Translations under genes and position numbers: made by a program
Notes under the pieces: generated by a model
The model's input: the letters and a program-made list of their open reading frames with translations, nothing else
Told to the model about the DNA's origin: nothing
The model's database searches: none
DNA from: an uncultured Clostridia bacterium
Lineage (GTDB): Bacteria; Bacillota; Clostridia; Oscillospirales; CAG-272
DNA length: 13,569 nt
Assembly: GCA_937914815.1 (NCBI GenBank)
Contig: CALDMI010000181.1
Coordinates: forward strand, 1 to 13,569
Reading direction: 5' to 3'
Shown here: one piece after another, positions 11,215 through 13,569 of the stretch
Layout of the letters: every line of letters starts with the position of its first letter
How positions within the stretch are numbered: the stretch's first letter is position 1

Positions 11215-12630
11215 ATGCCGAATATGTCACCGGAAAAGAACCCGATGCCGACCCGCGCGCCACAGCTCCGCGCGCACGATTTTGAAGAGGTCGCGACAGG
11301 ATACAGCGAAGAGACAGCCGTCCTTGAGGCAGAGCGCTGTCTCCATTGTAAAAATATGCCCTGCGTCTCCGGATGCCCCGTGAATATACATATTCCGGAG
11401 TTCATCGCGAAGATAAAGGAGCGCGACTTTGAGGGCGCGTATGAGACGATATCCGTGACTTCAAATCTCCCCGCCGTCTGCGGCAGGGTCTGCCCGCAGG
11501 AGCTGCAGTGCGAGGCAAAGTGCGTCCGCGGTATAAAGGGTGAGGCTGTCGGGATAGGCAGACTTGAGCGTTTTGCGGCGGATTACCATATGCAGAATAC
11601 CAAAACACCGCCGACCCGCCCACAACCGAACGGGCACCGCGTCGCCGTCGTCGGCTCCGGTCCCTCGGGGCTCACCTGCGCCGCCGACCTTGCGAAAGAG
11701 GGGTACGATGTGACGATATTTGAGGCGCTCCATACTGCGGGCGGCGTCCTGATGTACGGTATTCCGGAGTTCAGGCTTCCGAAAAAGATTGTGGAGCGCG
11801 AGGTGGACAACCTCCGCGCCCTAGGCGTAAAAATAGAAACCAATGTTATAATAGGAAAAACCTTCACGGTTGATAGCTTGCTTTCCGACGGATATGAGGC
11901 TGTCTATATCGGCTCCGGCGCGGGGCTCCCCGGCTTTATGGGAATCCCCGGCGAGTCGTATAAGGGCGTCTATTCGGCAAACGAATTTCTGACCCGCTCG
12001 AACCTTATGAAGGCGTATCGCGACGACGCCGACACCCCGATAATGAAGGGCGGCAGGGTAGCCGTCGTCGGAGGGGGAAATGTGGCTATGGACGCGGCGC
12101 GCACCGCCCTCCGCCTCGGGGCAGAGCATGTCTCGATAGTATATCGCCGCGGGCTTGAAGAGCTCCCCGCCCGGCGCGAGGAGGCAGAGCACGCGCGCGA
12201 GGAGGGAATAGATTTCCTCCTTCTCACAAACCCCGTCGAGATATACGGATATTTTGACCCGGACGACAGGAGAAATCCGAAGAACGGCTTCGTCCGCGCC
12301 ATGCGCTGTGTGAAAATGGAGCTCGGAGAGCCGGATGAGCGCGGCAGGCGCCGCCCCGTCGAAATCCCGGGCAGCGACTTTACAATAGATGTCGATACCG
12401 TCATAATCTCAATAGGCACAACGCCGAACCCACTTATAAAGAATACAACTGCCGGGCTTGAAGTAAATAAAAGAGGCGGTATAGTCATTGACGACACGGG
12501 CGCGAGCAGTCGTGAGGGCGTTTTCGCAGGGGGAGACGCCGTGACCGGCGCGGCAACCGTAATATCCGCGATGGGCGCGGGAAAGCATGCCGCCGCCGCA
12601 ATAGACAAATATATAAAGTCGAAAAATTAA
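11215..12630 (+). CDS. nfnB: NfnB: NADPH-binding subunit of the Nfn complex (glutamate synthase small-chain family)
   Basis: NfnB holds the bifurcating FAD, the NADPH site and two [4Fe-4S] clusters, and with NfnA couples NADH plus reduced ferredoxin to NADP reduction. The 471-aa protein has the N-terminal cysteine sets C42, C45, C50, C54 and C89, C93, C99, C103, the FAD motif GSGPSG (147-152) with acidic strand end IFE, FRLPKKI, the second dinucleotide motif GGGNVAMDAA (286-295), and the final GGDAVTGAATVISAMGAGK. Such proteins are often annotated as NADPH glutamate synthase small subunit; no large subunit is present here, and the nfnA neighbour makes Nfn much more likely. The gene starts 1 bp after the nfnA stop. 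Confidence 0.93.
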   Translation: MPNMSPEKNPMPTRAPQLRAHDFEEVATGYSEETAVLEAERCLHCKNMPCVSGCPVNIHIPEFIAKIKERDFEGAYETISVTSNLPAVCGRVCPQELQCEAKCVRGIKGEAVGIGRLERFAADYHMQNTKTPPTRPQPNGHRVAVVGSGPSGLTCAADLAKEGYDVTIFEALHTAGGVLMYGIPEFRLPKKIVEREVDNLRALGVKIETNVIIGKTFTVDSLLSDGYEAVYIGSGAGLPGFMGIPGESYKGVYSANEFLTRSNLMKAYRDDADTPIMKGGRVAVVGGGNVAMDAARTALRLGAEHVSIVYRRGLEELPARREEAEHAREEGIDFLLLTNPVEIYGYFDPDDRRNPKNGFVRAMRCVKMELGEPDERGRRRPVEIPGSDFTIDVDTVIISIGTTPNPLIKNTTAGLEVNKRGGIVIDDTGASSREGVFAGGDAVTGAATVISAMGAGKHAAAAIDKYIKSKN

Positions 12631-12679
12631 GACGAAAAAAACCGAAACCCCGCGAAAAAGGTGAAAAACAAAGATAACG

Positions 12680-12719
12680 AAAGCCGGAGAGCTGAACCAT
12701 CGGTACTCTCCGGCTTTTT
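12680..12719. terminator. Bidirectional terminator between nfnB and queT
   Basis: AAAGCCGGAGAG (12680-12691) is the exact inverse of CTCTCCGGCTTT (12706-12717), followed by TTTTTG (T-run 12715-12719). Pairing can extend outward through GATAAC / GTTAT. On the minus strand the stem is followed by CGTTATCTTTGTTTTT, so it may also end queT. Confidence 0.88.
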
Positions 12720-12760
12720 GTTATTTCACCGCATAAGACGGCTTTTTTGAAACTTTATAT

Positions 12761-13345
12761 TTAATTATTCTCGTCGTCCTGCGCGCCGCTGCCCGCATTG
12801 CCTCCGTCGCCGTCATTCTTCGGCGCGCTTGCGACCTTCCCGCCCGGCAGACGGAAGAGCCGCCTGTTTTTGTCGAGCGCGACGTAGAGAATATACCCGC
12901 CGACCCCCGCGCAGACAAACTCACCGATAAATACCGTGAGCGCGAACATCGGAAAAGCGGCGAACCCCGCTGCAGGACCCGTGGTAATCACGAGAACGAA
13001 CGGAACAACGAGCGCGTTTACAATCACCGTCGGCAGCGGGATAACCCACTTGAAGCGGCAGTTGCGGAGAAGATATGCGCCGACGGCGCCGATAAGCGTA
13101 GCAAGAGAGCCGAGCGCGACGTCAATGAGCATAGAGCCCGTCAGAGCATTTGCGAGTATACACCCGATGAAGAGACCGGGTATAGCCTCCGGCAGAAACG
13201 CGGGGAGAACACAGAGCAGCTCCGAAATTCGGAACTGTATGTCTCCCGAAGCCATGCCGAACATAAACGAAACGTATGTAAGGCAGACATACAGCGCGGC
13301 GACAAGCCCGCCGCGCGCGAGATAAAGGGTTGGATTTCTTTTCAT
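12761..13345 (-). CDS. queT: QueT family queuosine-precursor transporter (ECF S component)
   Basis: The 194-aa membrane protein matches the QueT family, substrate-binding S components of energy-coupling-factor transporters thought to import preQ1 or preQ0. The conserved core is QFRISELLCVLPAFLPEAIPG (37-57), FIGCILANALTG and DVALGSLATLIGAVGAYLLR, with about six hydrophobic segments. The shared ECF ATPase and T subunits are not encoded nearby, normal for a group II S component. The last ~30 residues (after residue 160) are a hydrophilic Gly/Asp/Asn-rich tail, probably cytosolic, that is not part of the family core. GGAG (complement of 13355-13358) lies nine bases before the ATG and is embedded in the riboswitch candidate upstream. 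Confidence 0.9.
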   Translation of the reverse strand: MKRNPTLYLARGGLVAALYVCLTYVSFMFGMASGDIQFRISELLCVLPAFLPEAIPGLFIGCILANALTGSMLIDVALGSLATLIGAVGAYLLRNCRFKWVIPLPTVIVNALVVPFVLVITTGPAAGFAAFPMFALTVFIGEFVCAGVGGYILYVALDKNRRLFRLPGGKVASAPKNDGDGGNAGSGAQDDENN

Positions 13346-13354
13346 TTTTCTTTT

Positions 13355-13410
13355 CTCCGTAGTTTTGTTTTCCGGCGTAAAGCCTTTGTGAGGATGGTCA
13401 CGAACTCACA
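13355..13410 (-). promoter_or_regulatory. Candidate preQ1 riboswitch (class I-like) controlling queT translation
   Basis: On the minus strand the RNA starts with TGTGAG, a 12-base loop TTCGTGACCATC and CTCACA (P1, 13410 to 13387). After an inserted hairpin GGC-TTTAC-GCC (13384-13374) comes the A-rich tail AAAACAAAACTACGGAG. TACG in the tail can pair with CGTG in the loop (one G-T pair), giving the preQ1-I type pseudoknot, and abuts the GGAG ribosome binding site, so ligand binding would block translation. P1, loop length, TTC at the loop start and the A-rich tail all fit class I; the inserted hairpin does not. The downstream queT gene is a classic target. Class II or III remains possible. Confidence 0.65.
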
Positions 13411-13416
13411 GGGAGC

Positions 13417-13445
13417 ATTTTAGCACATATTGAAAGAAAAATCAA
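13417..13445 (-). promoter_or_regulatory. Sigma-A promoter of queT
   Basis: On the minus strand TTGATT (complement of 13440-13445), a 17-bp spacer and TAAAAT (complement of 13417-13422). The start site falls at about 13410, exactly where the riboswitch P1 stem begins, so aptamer and promoter support each other. Confidence 0.8.
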
Positions 13446-13530
13446 GCCCTCATAATTTACTTCTGTTAGTGTAAAACCTCCGATTTTGCTGTGCACATCT
13501 CACAAAACGTGTCGTTTGTTTATGTTGAAT

Positions 13531-13566
13531 AAAACAATTGTTTTTTTTTTTTTTTTTTGGTATAAT
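13531..13566 (+). promoter_or_regulatory. Promoter with poly-T spacer, pointing out of the window
   Basis: TTGTTT (13538-13543) and a perfect TATAAT (13561-13566) are separated by 17 bp made of 15 Ts and GG. The whole T-run is 18 bases (13541-13558). The palindrome AAAACAATTGTTTT (13531-13544) covers the -35. The gene it would drive lies beyond the window. A homopolymer at this position is a classic slippage site that alters promoter spacing. Confidence 0.6.
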
Positions 13567-13569
13567 TGA

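Noticed and set aside
11215..12630. Glutamate synthase small subunit (GltD)
   Set aside because: No large-subunit gene is present and an NfnA partner lies 1 bp upstream, so NfnB is the better call.
13531..13558. AAAACAATTGTTTT plus T-run as an intrinsic terminator
   Set aside because: The stem is only A/T-rich with no loop, so it would be very unstable; the perfect TATAAT 17 bp from TTGTTT explains the site better.

Overview
The window looks like chromosomal DNA from an anaerobic, endospore-forming member of the Clostridia (Bacillota). The evidence is a cotJABC spore-coat operon, an oxygen-sensitive pyruvate formate-lyase with its activase, an Nfn-type ferredoxin/NAD(P)H enzyme pair, Bacillota-type housekeeping promoters (TTGACA-17-TATAAT) and a Bacillota-type L10 leader. 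The DNA is GC-rich, yet ordinary genes use ATA heavily for isoleucine. I cannot place the order or genus.

Layout. (1) 2-1565, + strand: the 3' part of rlmN overlaps rsgA; both act on ribosome maturation. (2) 1608-2852, + strand: a perfect consensus promoter, an L10 leader with attenuator, then rplJ-rplL and a bidirectional terminator. rplKA and rpoBC are not adjacent. (3) 2841-2970: stacked inverted repeats and a GTGAA-rich palindromic element, which runs into the 3' end of a minus-strand DUF4416 gene (2949-3536). That gene has its own perfect promoter. (4) 3682-4323, + strand: a secreted SIMPL-domain (DUF541) protein. (5) 4503-7505, minus strand: pflA-pflB, activase first, behind a strong promoter with palindromes upstream. 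(6) 7759-8894, + strand: cotJA-cotJB-cotJC, with a possible sigma-E-type promoter. (7) 9032-12630, + strand: an iron-type alcohol dehydrogenase, then nfnA-nfnB. (8) 12761-13345, minus strand: queT, behind a promoter and a candidate preQ1 riboswitch that begins at the predicted transcript start. (9) 13531-13566, + strand: a promoter-like element whose -35/-10 spacer is almost entirely a run of T, pointing out of the window.

How the genes work together. The metabolic genes form a fermentative redox set. Pyruvate formate-lyase makes acetyl-CoA and formate, the alcohol dehydrogenase can dispose of NAD(P)H, and NfnAB can balance reduced ferredoxin and NADH against NADPH. CotJC, a manganese catalase, belongs to the spore-coat programme. 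QueT probably imports a queuosine precursor, which the riboswitch in its leader would sense.

The strongest leads for something unusual are the T-tract promoter at the right edge (a candidate phase-variable switch) and the preQ1-I-like aptamer with an extra hairpin inserted before its A-rich tail. I found no CRISPR array, tRNA, rRNA, transposase or defence system. Most of the window is ordinary core and fermentation genes.
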